In this document: piece by piece, positions 34,069-41,947 of the stretch | How positions within the stretch are numbered: position 1 is the first letter of the stretch | Layout of the letters: every line of letters starts with the position of its first letter | NCBI RefSeq assembly: GCF_041929235.1 | Contig: NZ_JBHFNP010000067.1 | Coordinates: forward strand, 28,598-92,597 | Reading direction: 5' to 3' | Length of the DNA stretch: 64,000 bases | Source: Microseira sp041929235 | Lineage (GTDB): Bacteria > Cyanobacteriota > Cyanobacteriia > Cyanobacteriales > Aerosakkonemataceae | Notes under the pieces: generated by a model | The model's input: only the letters and a program-made list of their open reading frames with translations | Told to the model about the DNA's origin: nothing | Databases searched by the model: none | Position numbers and translations under genes: made by a program

Positions 34069-35028
34069 ATGTCTATAGAATTAAAGGTTGAAGTACCGAC
34101 AGGTATGCACGCGCCTGTATCCAACCAACCTGAAGAGGATGGAACTATAAAAGAGGAACAACAGGTTTTTATACCGCCTTCCGAGGGTGTTTCTGACAAA
34201 GTCAGCCAGCCTAAGAATGATGGTACGGAAATTGTAGAAGGCTACACACCACTTTTTGAAGCTAAAAAAACACCAGAACTTTGGACTGCGCCAATGAGTT
34301 CTGAGTTGCGGGATATTGCAGAAGCTTCTTTTGGTCCCCCACCGCCAGAAGCAGAAACTGTACATGGTCCTGACGATCGCATTCAAATTACCAACACATC
34401 TGAATACCCGTGGCGCGTACATGCTTCGTTGCTGATTACAGCAGCAGATAACTCAAGGTGGATTGGTACTGGATGGTTTATTGGTCCTCACACTTTGATG
34501 ACTGCTGGTCACGTCGTTTATATTAAAAACAGCGGCGTAGCTGGACGTGATGGTTGGGTCAAGAGCATCCAAGTTATGCCTGGTCGCAACGGTAGTACGC
34601 TTCCTTACGGTTCGGTAACGAGTACAAATTTCCGCACTGTATCTGGTTGGATTAATAATGGAGACGAAAACTACGATTACGGGGCGATAATTATCCCCAC
34701 AGAGTTAGGTAATACTGTAGGTTGGTTCGGATTTGGAGTTTATTCAGACGCTGACTTGCTAGCAACAACAGGGAATATTTCCGGTTATCCAGGGGACAAA
34801 CCCGCAGGAACGCAGTGGTATGATGCTCGCAAGATAGCTTCTGTTAATAGCCGGAAAGTATACTACGATATCGATACCGCTGGCGGACAGAGTGGCAGTG
34901 CAGTTTACCGTATCATTGATGGGCAACGCTATGGCTTTGCAATTCATGCCTACGGTGGCGCGACAACCAATTCTGGAACTCGTATTGTCACACCTGTTTT
35001 CAACAATATGGTGGCGTGGCGTGCCTAG
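34069..35028 (+). CDS. Trypsin-like (glutamyl-endopeptidase type) serine protease
   Basis: A 319-residue chymotrypsin-fold protease. The catalytic triad is visible: histidine in LMTAGHVVY, aspartate in the NYDYGAIIIP segment and serine in TAGGQSGSAVY. The protease domain (about residues 105-319) is preceded by an acidic, Pro-rich region of about 100 residues (TGMHAPVSNQPEEDG, EKAPELW-like KKTPELWTAPMSS) with no signal peptide. This suggests a propeptide or an intracellular or non-classically exported enzyme. V8-type members prefer Glu/Asp at P1; that is family knowledge, not seen here. Confidence 0.9.
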   Translation: MSIELKVEVPTGMHAPVSNQPEEDGTIKEEQQVFIPPSEGVSDKVSQPKNDGTEIVEGYTPLFEAKKTPELWTAPMSSELRDIAEASFGPPPPEAETVHGPDDRIQITNTSEYPWRVHASLLITAADNSRWIGTGWFIGPHTLMTAGHVVYIKNSGVAGRDGWVKSIQVMPGRNGSTLPYGSVTSTNFRTVSGWINNGDENYDYGAIIIPTELGNTVGWFGFGVYSDADLLATTGNISGYPGDKPAGTQWYDARKIASVNSRKVYYDIDTAGGQSGSAVYRIIDGQRYGFAIHAYGGATTNSGTRIVTPVFNNMVAWRA

Positions 35029-35069
35029 TGCGTCCGATCAATTAATATCCATCTGATATCGCGATCAAC

Positions 35070-35094
35070 ATAGGGTGGGCATTGCCCACCCTAT
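35070..35094. repeat. ATAGGGTGGGCA/TGCCCACCCTAT palindrome
   Basis: A perfect 12-base inverted repeat around one T, 42 bases after the protease stop. It is a widespread cyanobacterial intergenic type and may serve as a transcript end. Confidence 0.8.
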
Positions 35095-35194
35095 ATAGTT
35101 TGGCACCAATCCATTCACCTGAGAATTTAAATTTATTTTGCCACCAGTATCAATTATCAGTATTTTAGGGACTTGATACTGTTGGTAAGGCATT

Positions 35195-35644
35195 TTAATT
35201 TCTAACACTCTCATGCATTAAGTGTTCTGGTAGCCAAAACTTATCCATCGGCATCAAAATCGCTTCGGGGATAAAGATATCCATTTGTTGCCCCCTTAAA
35301 ATTTCCGGTGGCAATAAACCAAAAAGTTCGCCATATTCTTTGACTTGTTCCAGAATCAGATCGAATTCTGCTTGTACCTCATCGGGGGGAAGGCAGTGAA
35401 TTCCTCCTTCATCTTCGTAATATTCCTCCTCATCGGGGTTGAAGGGGGAAGGGATCAACTCCTCCAATAAGTAATTTAACTTCTCGAATTCCCATACCGG
35501 AATCAGGGCGGCTACTTCTTCCCCCGCTTGGTGTAAGATGATGCGCGAGCCATCGAATACGACGCGGGCGATCGCCTCCTCCAACTTCTCCCTAACTTCC
35601 TCCGTACTTAAACGGATAAATCCCGCATCTTCACCAAATCCCAT
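35195..35644 (-). CDS. Phd/YefM-like antitoxin-fold protein with long acidic tail
   Basis: The N-terminal part (STEEVREKLEEAIARVVFDG, then SRIILHQAGEEVAALIPVWE) has the Phd/YefM fold used by type II antitoxins. No toxin gene is adjacent, and the C-terminal 80 residues are acidic and Pro-rich (NPDEEEYYEDEGG), then EQVKEYGELFGLLPPEI. I prefer the ATG at 35644 (MGFGEDAGFIRL), giving 149 residues; the frame also opens at 35671. It is divergent from metH with 85 bases between the starts. The long tail might replace the toxin-binding region or bind another partner. Confidence 0.7.
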   Translation of the reverse strand: MGFGEDAGFIRLSTEEVREKLEEAIARVVFDGSRIILHQAGEEVAALIPVWEFEKLNYLLEELIPSPFNPDEEEYYEDEGGIHCLPPDEVQAEFDLILEQVKEYGELFGLLPPEILRGQQMDIFIPEAILMPMDKFWLPEHLMHESVRN

Positions 35645-35729
35645 AACATCCCTCCCAAGGTCGAGGCACAATAGATTAAGTCGATTGTGCCAAACTAACT
35701 CAAGTCCTTATTTAAACCTTTTTTTCGCT

Positions 35730-38700
35730 ATGACTCATCCTTTCCTGCAACGCCTCCACAGTCCCCAACGTCCCGTTATCGTCTTTGACGGCGCGATGGG
35801 AACCAACTTGCAAGTGCAAAATCTCACCGCCGCCGACTTTGGCGGTGCGGAATACGAAGGTTGCAATGAATATCTGGTACACACCAAACCAGAAGCAGTA
35901 GCAAAGGTGCATCGGGACTTCCTGGCGGCGGGTGCGGATGTCATTGAAACTGATACTTTTGGCGGCACTTCCGTTGTGCTGGCAGAATATGACTTAGCAG
36001 ATCGGGCGTATTATCTCAACAAAACCGCCGCCGAACTTGCCAAGCGCGTCGCCAGTGAATTTTCCACACCAGAAAAACCGCGATTTGTAGCAGGTTCGAT
36101 GGGACCAGGTACTAAGTTACCAACGTTAGGACATATTGGTTTTGACACGTTAAAAGCTGCTTTTATCGAACAAGCAGAAGGACTTTATGACGGCGGCGTC
36201 GATCTATTTATCATCGAAACTTGTCAGGATGTGCTGCAAATTAAAGCCGCGTTGAATGCAGTTGAAGCAGTGTTTAACAAAAAAGGACAGCGCATTCCCC
36301 TAATGGTTTCCGTGACGATGGAAGTTCAGGGGACAATGCTTGTAGGTTCGGATATTAGTGCCGTCCTATCGATTCTGGAACCTTACCCAATTGATATTCT
36401 CGGTCTAAACTGCGCCACGGGACCAGACCGAATGGCAGAACATATTAAATATCTCTGCGAACATTCGCCGTTTGTCGTTTCTTGCGTTCCCAATGCCGGG
36501 TTACCCGAAAATATTGGCGGTCACGCCCATTACAAATTAACGCCGATGGAATTGCGGATGGCGTTGATGAAATTTGTCGAAGATTGGGGCGTGCAAGTAA
36601 TTGGTGGTTGTTGCGGAACTCGTCCCGAACACATTCAAGCATTAGCCGAAATTGGTAATAGTTTGACGCCCAAAGAACGGCATCCTGAATTTGAACCTTC
36701 GGCAGCTTCTATTTATAGCGCCCAACCTTACATTCAAGATAATTCTTTCCTGATTGTCGGCGAAAGATTAAACGCCAGCGGTTCTAAGAAATGCCGCGAT
36801 TTACTCAATGCAGAAGATTGGGATGGACTCGTTTCTTTGGCAAAATCCCAAGTAAAAGAAGGCGCGCACATCCTCGATGTCAACGTCGATTATGTGGGGC
36901 GCGACGGCGAACGGGATATGCACGAATTGGCTTCGCGGTTAGTGACAAATGTTACCTTGCCGCTGATGCTCGACTCGACGGAATGGCAGAAAATGGAGGC
37001 GGGTTTAAAGGTTGTCGGAGGTAAGTGTATCCTCAATTCCACCAACTATGAAGATGGGGAAGAGCGCTTCTTCAAGGTGTTGGAATTGGCGAAGAAATAT
37101 GGTGCTGGTGTAGTAATTGGTACGATCGACGAAGAAGGGATGGCGCGGACGGCGGATAAGAAATTTGCGATCGCACAACGCGCCTACAACCAAGCCGTCG
37201 AATTCGGTATCCCGCCACACGAGATATTTTTTGATACACTAGCTCTACCAATTTCCACGGGGATTGAAGAAGACCGCGCCAACGGAAAAGCCACCATTGA
37301 ATCGATTCGCCGCATCCGACAAGAACTTCCAGGGTGTCACGTTCTTTTAGGTGTATCCAATGTATCCTTCGGTTTGAATCCAGCCGCGCGGGTTGTCCTC
37401 AATTCCATGTTCTTGCACGAAGCAATGTCAGTGGGAATGGATGGGGCGATTGTCAGTGCGAGTAAAATTTTGCCCTTGGCTAAAATTGAACCCGAACATC
37501 AAGAAGTGTGCCGCAAGTTAATTTACGACGAACGGCAGTTTGAAGGGGATATTTGCACGTATGACCCCTTAGGAGAGCTTACCAAATTATTTGAAGGGAA
37601 AACTACCAAGCGCGATCGCAGCGGTGACCAAAACCTCCCGATTAACGAACGTCTCAAGCGTCACATTATAGACGGCGAACGCATTGGTTTAGAAGCAGCA
37701 TTGGCAAAAGCACTGGAACAATATCCACCATTAGAAATTATCAACACCTTCTTGTTAGATGGCATGAAAGTGGTAGGAGAGTTGTTTGGTTCGGGACAAA
37801 TGCAACTACCATTTGTATTGCAATCAGCCGAAACCATGAAAGCAGCGGTGGCATATTTGCAACCCTTCATGGAAAAAGAAGAAACTGGCGATAATTCCAA
37901 GGGAACATTTATCATTGCCACCGTTAAAGGCGATGTCCACGATATTGGTAAAAACCTCGTGGATATCATTCTTTCTAATAACGGCTACAGGGTGATAAAC
38001 CTGGGGATTAAACAGCCAGTGGACAACATCATCGAAGCTTACGAACAGCACAAAGCAGATTGCATCGCCATGAGTGGTTTGTTGGTGAAATCCACCGCGT
38101 TCATGAAAGAGAATTTGGAGGTATTTAACCAACGGGGAATTACAGTGCCGGTGATTTTGGGCGGTGCAGCTTTGACGCCGAAGTTTGTCCATGAAGATTG
38201 TCAGAATACTTACAAAGGCAAGGTTGTTTATGGCAAAGATGCCTTTTCTGACTTGCACTTCATGGATAAATTAATGCCAGCGAAGTCAGCAGGCAAGTGG
38301 GATGATTTGAACGGATTTTTGGATGAATTCGCCGAAGAGAACGGCAAAGCAGCTTCTACAAATGGGAAAGCTAGCGAAACTGAAGCATCCGCGAAGAAAG
38401 CTGCTGACAAACCGGAAGTAGAAGATACCAATCGTTCTGAAGCAGTAGCAATCGATATTGAACGTCCGACGCCGCCTTTTTGGGGAACGACATTATTGCA
38501 GCCAGAAGATATCCCGTTAGAGGAGGTATTTTGGTATTTGGATTTGCAAGCTTTGATTGCTGGACAATGGCAATTCCGCAAGCCAAAAGAACAATCGCGG
38601 GAAGAGTATGATGGGTTTTTGGCTGAGAAGGTTTATCCGATTTTAGAGGAGTGGAAGCAGCGAGTTATTGAGGAAAAGTTGTTGCATCCGCAGGTGGTTT

Positions 38701-39293
38701 ATGGGTATTTCCCTTGTTTGGCTGAGGGGAATTCGCTGTATATCTACGATCCGGAAGTTATGAACCGCAGAGACGCAGAGGGCGCGGAGAAGAAGGAGGT
38801 AGGGAGGTTTGATTTTCCGCGTCAGAAATCCATGCGCCGTTTGTGTATTGCTGATTTCTTTGCACCTGTGGAGTCGGGGAAATTTGATGTGTTTCCCATG
38901 CAGGCGGTGACGGTAGGAAATATTGCTACGGAGTACGCGCAAAAGTTGTTTGCAGAGAACAAATACACCGATTATTTGTATTTCCACGGGTTGGCGGTGC
39001 AAACGGCGGAAGCGGTGGCGGAATGGGTACATGCGCGCATTCGTCGCGAGTTGGGATTTGGGGATAAGGAACCAGATAATATTCGCGATATTTTGGCGCA
39101 GCGGTATCAAGGTTCGCGGTACAGTTTTGGATATCCGGCTTGTCCGAATATTCAGGATCAGTATAAGCAATTGGAGTTGTTGGGGGCAAATCGGATTAAC
39201 CTTTATATGGATGAAAGCGAACAACTTTATCCGGAACAATCGACAACTGCGATTATTACCTATCACCCAGTGGCGAAATACTTCAGCGCTTAA
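35730..39293 (+). CDS. metH: Cobalamin-dependent methionine synthase
   Basis: MetH transfers the methyl of 5-methyl-tetrahydrofolate to homocysteine through cobalamin. The start at ATG 35730 (MTHPFLQRLHSPQRP) gives 1187 residues; the longer open frame overlaps the neighbour's start. Domains in order: homocysteine domain (FDGAMGTNLQ, zinc cysteines in IETCQD and GGCCGTRP), folate/pterin domain (FLIVGERLNASG, LDVNVDYVGRDGE), cobalamin domain (GDVHDIGKN with axial H737) and activation domain (RFDFPRQKS, GYPACPN). Residues about 1010-1026 (VMNRRDAEGAEKKEVG) are an insertion encoded by an intergenic repeat. A low-complexity Ala/Glu linker precedes the activation domain. Confidence 0.96.
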   Translation: MTHPFLQRLHSPQRPVIVFDGAMGTNLQVQNLTAADFGGAEYEGCNEYLVHTKPEAVAKVHRDFLAAGADVIETDTFGGTSVVLAEYDLADRAYYLNKTAAELAKRVASEFSTPEKPRFVAGSMGPGTKLPTLGHIGFDTLKAAFIEQAEGLYDGGVDLFIIETCQDVLQIKAALNAVEAVFNKKGQRIPLMVSVTMEVQGTMLVGSDISAVLSILEPYPIDILGLNCATGPDRMAEHIKYLCEHSPFVVSCVPNAGLPENIGGHAHYKLTPMELRMALMKFVEDWGVQVIGGCCGTRPEHIQALAEIGNSLTPKERHPEFEPSAASIYSAQPYIQDNSFLIVGERLNASGSKKCRDLLNAEDWDGLVSLAKSQVKEGAHILDVNVDYVGRDGERDMHELASRLVTNVTLPLMLDSTEWQKMEAGLKVVGGKCILNSTNYEDGEERFFKVLELAKKYGAGVVIGTIDEEGMARTADKKFAIAQRAYNQAVEFGIPPHEIFFDTLALPISTGIEEDRANGKATIESIRRIRQELPGCHVLLGVSNVSFGLNPAARVVLNSMFLHEAMSVGMDGAIVSASKILPLAKIEPEHQEVCRKLIYDERQFEGDICTYDPLGELTKLFEGKTTKRDRSGDQNLPINERLKRHIIDGERIGLEAALAKALEQYPPLEIINTFLLDGMKVVGELFGSGQMQLPFVLQSAETMKAAVAYLQPFMEKEETGDNSKGTFIIATVKGDVHDIGKNLVDIILSNNGYRVINLGIKQPVDNIIEAYEQHKADCIAMSGLLVKSTAFMKENLEVFNQRGITVPVILGGAALTPKFVHEDCQNTYKGKVVYGKDAFSDLHFMDKLMPAKSAGKWDDLNGFLDEFAEENGKAASTNGKASETEASAKKAADKPEVEDTNRSEAVAIDIERPTPPFWGTTLLQPEDIPLEEVFWYLDLQALIAGQWQFRKPKEQSREEYDGFLAEKVYPILEEWKQRVIEEKLLHPQVVYGYFPCLAEGNSLYIYDPEVMNRRDAEGAEKKEVGRFDFPRQKSMRRLCIADFFAPVESGKFDVFPMQAVTVGNIATEYAQKLFAENKYTDYLYFHGLAVQTAEAVAEWVHARIRRELGFGDKEPDNIRDILAQRYQGSRYSFGYPACPNIQDQYKQLELLGANRINLYMDESEQLYPEQSTTAIITYHPVAKYFSA
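38757..38810. repeat. AACCGCAGAGACGCAGAG repeat inside metH
   Basis: A copy of the common ACCGCAGAGACGCAGAGGGC repeat, read in frame as NRRDAEGAE, lies in the activation-domain coding region. A related copy is intergenic at 29333. Confidence 0.85.
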
Positions 39294-39305
39294 TTAGGAG
39301 TTTAA

Positions 39306-39336
39306 GCAACCCGGTTTTTCTAAAAAACTGGGTTGC
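39306..39336 (+). terminator. GCAACCCGGTTTTT/AAAAACTGGGTTGC hairpin after metH
   Basis: A stem of about 14 pairs (with G-T wobble) starts 13 bases after the metH stop. It belongs to the CCGG palindrome family and probably marks the metH transcript end, although no T-run follows. Confidence 0.5.
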
Positions 39337-39389
39337 TGACGATTTTAATACCCACCTTACATTTAGCGATCGCAAAGTTCAGGAAAAAC

Positions 39390-39635
39390 ATGGATTGGCA
39401 ACAATACATTCATTCAGATCCACAAATTCTGCTAGGGAAGCCGACTGTTAAAGGAACTCGCTTGTCAGTTGAATTTCTGCTTGGGCTTTTTGCCGCAGGT
39501 TGGACTACTCAACAAATTCTAGAGAATTATCCCACGTTGACACCCGAAGCACTACGCGCAGTCTTTGCATTTGTAGCTGAATGTATGCGCGAAGAAGCTT
39601 TGTACGCGCTGCCGCTTTCAACTGAGGCTAGTTGA
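39390..39635 (+). CDS. DUF433 antitoxin-like protein
   Basis: An 81-residue DUF433 protein from ATG 39390 (MDWQQYIHSDPQILLGKPTV), with AGGAAAA as ribosome site. Typical features are GTRLSVEFLLGLFAAGWTTQ, then ILENYPTLTPEALRAVF, a helix-turn-helix-like arrangement. DUF433 proteins act as antitoxins to DUF5615/PIN-like partners. The stop codon overlaps the ATG of the next gene (TGATG), the usual arrangement of such a pair. Because the partner is truncated, this module is probably no longer complete. Confidence 0.88.
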   Translation: MDWQQYIHSDPQILLGKPTVKGTRLSVEFLLGLFAAGWTTQQILENYPTLTPEALRAVFAFVAECMREEALYALPLSTEAS

Positions 39636-39751
39636 TGCGATTCTTAGCTAATGAAAACTTCCCACTTACAAGTGTAAACTGCTTGCGTCAAGCTGGTTAT
39701 GACATTGCTTCTATAACCGAAGACTCACCAGGAATAGGTAGTTCTATATAA
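39635..39751 (+). pseudogene. Truncated DUF5615 (PIN-like) toxin gene
   Basis: The 38-codon frame MRFLANENFPLTSVNCLRQA followed by GYDIASITEDSPGIGSSI is the N-terminus of a DUF5615 PIN-like protein (normally about 110-120 residues), including the first acidic ligand area NENFP. It stops where the 39739 repeat unit begins (TTCTATATAATGG), so the insertion or duplication of the downstream TA unit cut off the rest. With most acidic residues missing it should be inactive. Confidence 0.8.
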
Positions 39752-39782
39752 TGGAAACACCGATAAGTATCGAGAGGACAAT

Positions 39783-40073
39783 ATGGCAGAACTAAAGATT
39801 ATTTGCGAGGAGCCAGACTCGTTAAAGCAATTAATAGAAGAAGCTGTGTCAAAAAGAATGGCATCGCTTAAAGATGGTATTCGGCGTACTGAAGAACGCA
39901 TTAAGGAATTTGAAAGCAAATATCAGATGTCTACAGAAGAGTTTCTGCGTCGCTATGAGAATGATGAAATCCAGGAGACTCTTGAATTAGATGAGTGGAT
40001 TGGGGAATCTTGGATGTTGAAAGGGCTACAAGAAGATTTAGATACATTGAGAGGAATTGAGTTTGTTAATTGA
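39783..40073 (+). CDS. Coiled-coil protein, probable antitoxin of DUF6516 module (copy 1)
   Basis: A 96-residue, highly charged helical protein (MAELKIICEEPDSLKQLIEE) with a long coiled-coil at about 30-70 (GIRRTEERIKEFESKYQMS). It has no DNA-binding motif that I recognise. It precedes and overlaps the DUF6516 gene, so I infer an antitoxin. Its first about 62 residues are nearly identical to the second copy, while its last 35 residues (EIQETLELDEWIGESWM onward) differ clearly. Ribosome site GAGAGGACAAT just upstream. Confidence 0.65.
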   Translation: MAELKIICEEPDSLKQLIEEAVSKRMASLKDGIRRTEERIKEFESKYQMSTEEFLRRYENDEIQETLELDEWIGESWMLKGLQEDLDTLRGIEFVN

Positions 40074-40446
40074 GGATTATTTTCAAGAGGTACGGGACAT
40101 TATTGAAGCCTGTTCGGTTGTGCAATTAAGCAACATCAACTACGACACTCGAAGCATTTACAGAGGTTTCATGCGTGGTGAACTAAATTTTTCGGATGGT
40201 TCTGTTCTTTACCTGCGTGAGTTTGTGGATGTTAAAACAACGCTCGTCAGAGAAATGTACTCATATCATTATGAAAATGCCTCGAAAAATCTGATTTTTC
40301 GCTATGACAATACCAGGCATCACAAAAAGTTGAACCTCCCAAATTATCCCCATCATAAACATGATGGCAGCGAAGATAATATTTTAACTTCAAACGCTCC
40401 TATGTTGGCAGAGGTATTGAATGAGATTGCGAGATTGTTGACTTAG
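40057..40446 (+). CDS. DUF6516 family (TumE-like) toxin candidate, copy 1
   Basis: About 129 residues related to the DUF6516/TumE toxin family. The core is FSDGSVLYLREFVDV, EMYSYHYENASKNLIFRYDN, then the His-rich NYPHHKHDGSED and a closing APMLAEVLNEIARLL helix. There is no ATG: the start is TTG at 40057 or TTG at 40063, within the last codons of the antitoxin gene and just after a GAGAGG site, so it is translationally coupled. Overlap is 17 bases if 40057 is used. The toxic activity is inferred from the family. Confidence 0.75.
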   Translation: MSLLIEDYFQEVRDIIEACSVVQLSNINYDTRSIYRGFMRGELNFSDGSVLYLREFVDVKTTLVREMYSYHYENASKNLIFRYDNTRHHKKLNLPNYPHHKHDGSEDNILTSNAPMLAEVLNEIARLLT

Positions 40447-40515
40447 CGTGCCATTTGTCATGGTTCATTAACAGTTCTGTATAATGGAAACACCGATAAG
40501 TATCGAGAGGATAAT

Positions 40516-40812
40516 ATGGCAGAACTAAAGATTATTTGCGAGGATCCAGATTCCGTAAAGCAATTAATAGAAGAAGCTGTATCACAAAGGATGGCATCGC
40601 TTAAAGATGGTATTCGGCGTACTGAAGAACGCATTAAGGAATTTGAAAGTAAATATCAGATGTCTACAGAAGAATTTTTGCGGCGCTTTGAAAATGATGA
40701 GCTTCAACATAGATTAGACATGGAGTTTGATGAGTGGGTTGGGGAATCTCGAATGCTCAAAATGTTACGCGAAAAGGTAGATAGACTAAAGGGGATTGAG
40801 TTTGTTAATTGA
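40516..40812 (+). CDS. Coiled-coil protein, probable antitoxin of DUF6516 module (copy 2)
   Basis: A 98-residue paralog of the 39783 gene. Differences in the first 62 residues are few (E/D, L/V, K/Q, Y/F). After FENDELQHRLDMEFDEWVGE the sequences differ in about half the positions and two residues are added. Same leader and ribosome site (GAGAGGATAAT). It overlaps its own toxin gene by 17 bases and so remains paired with it. Confidence 0.65.
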   Translation: MAELKIICEDPDSVKQLIEEAVSQRMASLKDGIRRTEERIKEFESKYQMSTEEFLRRFENDELQHRLDMEFDEWVGESRMLKMLREKVDRLKGIEFVN

Positions 40813-41185
40813 GGAATATTTTCAGCTACTTCAGGAGGTAATTGAAGCCTGTACAGTAGTGCAGTCGTTCAATCTCATACCTGAAAAAAGAGGCGATTCA
40901 GAAGGTTTTATTCGTGGCGTAATCAACTTAACAGATGGTTCAATTCTTTACTTGCGTGAGTTTGTGAATGTTGAAATTAGTATCAACCGCGAAATGTATT
41001 CATATCAGTACATGGATGCCTCGAAGAGTCTGATTTTTCGGTATGATAACCTAGAGCATCACAAAAAGCTGAATCTGCCAAATTATCCCCATCATAAACA
41101 TGATGGCAGCGAAGATAATGTAATCTCTTCCAATGCACCAATGTTGGCAGAGGTATTGAATGAAATTGCGACATTGTTGGGTTAG
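40796..41185 (+). CDS. DUF6516 family (TumE-like) toxin candidate, copy 2
   Basis: Paralog of the 40057 gene, 129 residues, again with a TTG start (40796 or 40802) inside the antitoxin gene. The C-terminal half (LIFRYDNLEHHKKLNLPNYP, HHKHDGSEDNVIS) is nearly the same as copy 1. The first 55 residues (LLQEVIEACTVVQSFNLIPE) differ strongly. Both copies are open and intact, so both may be active. Confidence 0.75.
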   Translation: MSLLIEEYFQLLQEVIEACTVVQSFNLIPEKRGDSEGFIRGVINLTDGSILYLREFVNVEISINREMYSYQYMDASKSLIFRYDNLEHHKKLNLPNYPHHKHDGSEDNVISSNAPMLAEVLNEIATLLG

Positions 41186-41359
41186 CGCGAGCGTCATGTA
41201 ATCGAGAAGCGCTCGCACTCGCCTCAAAAATATTTCAAATTAATTAGTCTTTTTATCACAATTTTACTATAAATTTTAAATTTGGATTATAATAATATAT
41301 ATCCATCTGACTGGGAAAACCATACCCAAATAACCTTACTTAACCTGTAGTGATGAGCT

Positions 41360-41947
41360 ATGATCGATTCTCTCAATGTGGCTCGCTACTTCATTGTAAG
41401 AGCTTACGAGGACGGTATAGAAGCTGAAATGACCAACATGAAAGTTCAAAAGCTTCTATATTATGCACAAAGCCTACATTTGGCCTTGTACGATGAGCCG
41501 TTGTTTCCTGAACAAATTCAAGCATGGCGATCCGGCCCTGTGTGTCCTCCTGCTTACAGGTTTTACAGCGAGTTTGAAGCTAACCAATTACCTATTCCCG
41601 AGCAGAAGTTATTGTTAGAAATTCCTCAAGAAAAAAAAGAGCTTTTGGAAGAAGTTTGGGAATATTTTGGCGGTTACCATGCCTATCGACTTAGCGATAT
41701 GACTCACTTGGAGTTTCCTTGGAAAAAAGCTCGCAAGGGATTGCCACCTCAAGCAAGTTCAACTGAACCGATTCTGCTTGAGGATATGAAAGCATTAGGT
41801 CATCAGAAGCTAGATTTGATAGAGCGCGATCATCCCGCTTATGAGTCGGTCATGTCTGAAGTGTTGAAGGATACTTCTGATTCACAATCCTCAAATCGCA
41901 TTAGCAAAGGAGAAGTACGTGACTGGCTCAACTCCCTTCTCGATTGA
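41360..41947 (+). CDS. Panacea-domain antitoxin (DUF4065/SocA-like)
   Basis: A 195-residue protein with the Panacea (DUF4065, SocA/GepA-like) domain: MTNMKVQKLLYYAQSLHLAL at about 29-48, then EQIQAWRSGPVCPPAYRFYS and the closing MTHLEFPWKKARKG segment. Panacea proteins are antitoxins paired with many unrelated toxins. The C-terminal 60 residues (KALGHQKLDLIERDHPAYES onward) are specific to this protein and may contact the toxin. It overlaps the following toxin gene by 29 bases. Start ATG 41360 follows an AT-rich promoter-like region. Confidence 0.88.
   Translation: MIDSLNVARYFIVRAYEDGIEAEMTNMKVQKLLYYAQSLHLALYDEPLFPEQIQAWRSGPVCPPAYRFYSEFEANQLPIPEQKLLLEIPQEKKELLEEVWEYFGGYHAYRLSDMTHLEFPWKKARKGLPPQASSTEPILLEDMKALGHQKLDLIERDHPAYESVMSEVLKDTSDSQSSNRISKGEVRDWLNSLLD

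Larger units (their letters stand above)
39739..40450. repeat. Tandem duplication unit, copy 1
   Basis: The unit starts GTTCT(A/G)TATAATGGAAACAC, includes a shared leader ATAAGTATCGAGAGGA(C/T)AAT and carries a two-gene TA-like module. The second copy begins at 40473. Offset is 733-739 bases. Confidence 0.92.
40473..41190. repeat. Tandem duplication unit, copy 2
   Basis: Second copy of the 39739 unit, starting GTTCTGTATAATGG. The leader and the outer coding parts are nearly identical to copy 1, but the central part (end of first gene, start of second) is strongly diverged. Confidence 0.92.

Noticed and set aside
38643..39266. 207-codon open frame antisense to metH
   Set aside because: MetH activation-domain motifs on the plus strand are unambiguous.
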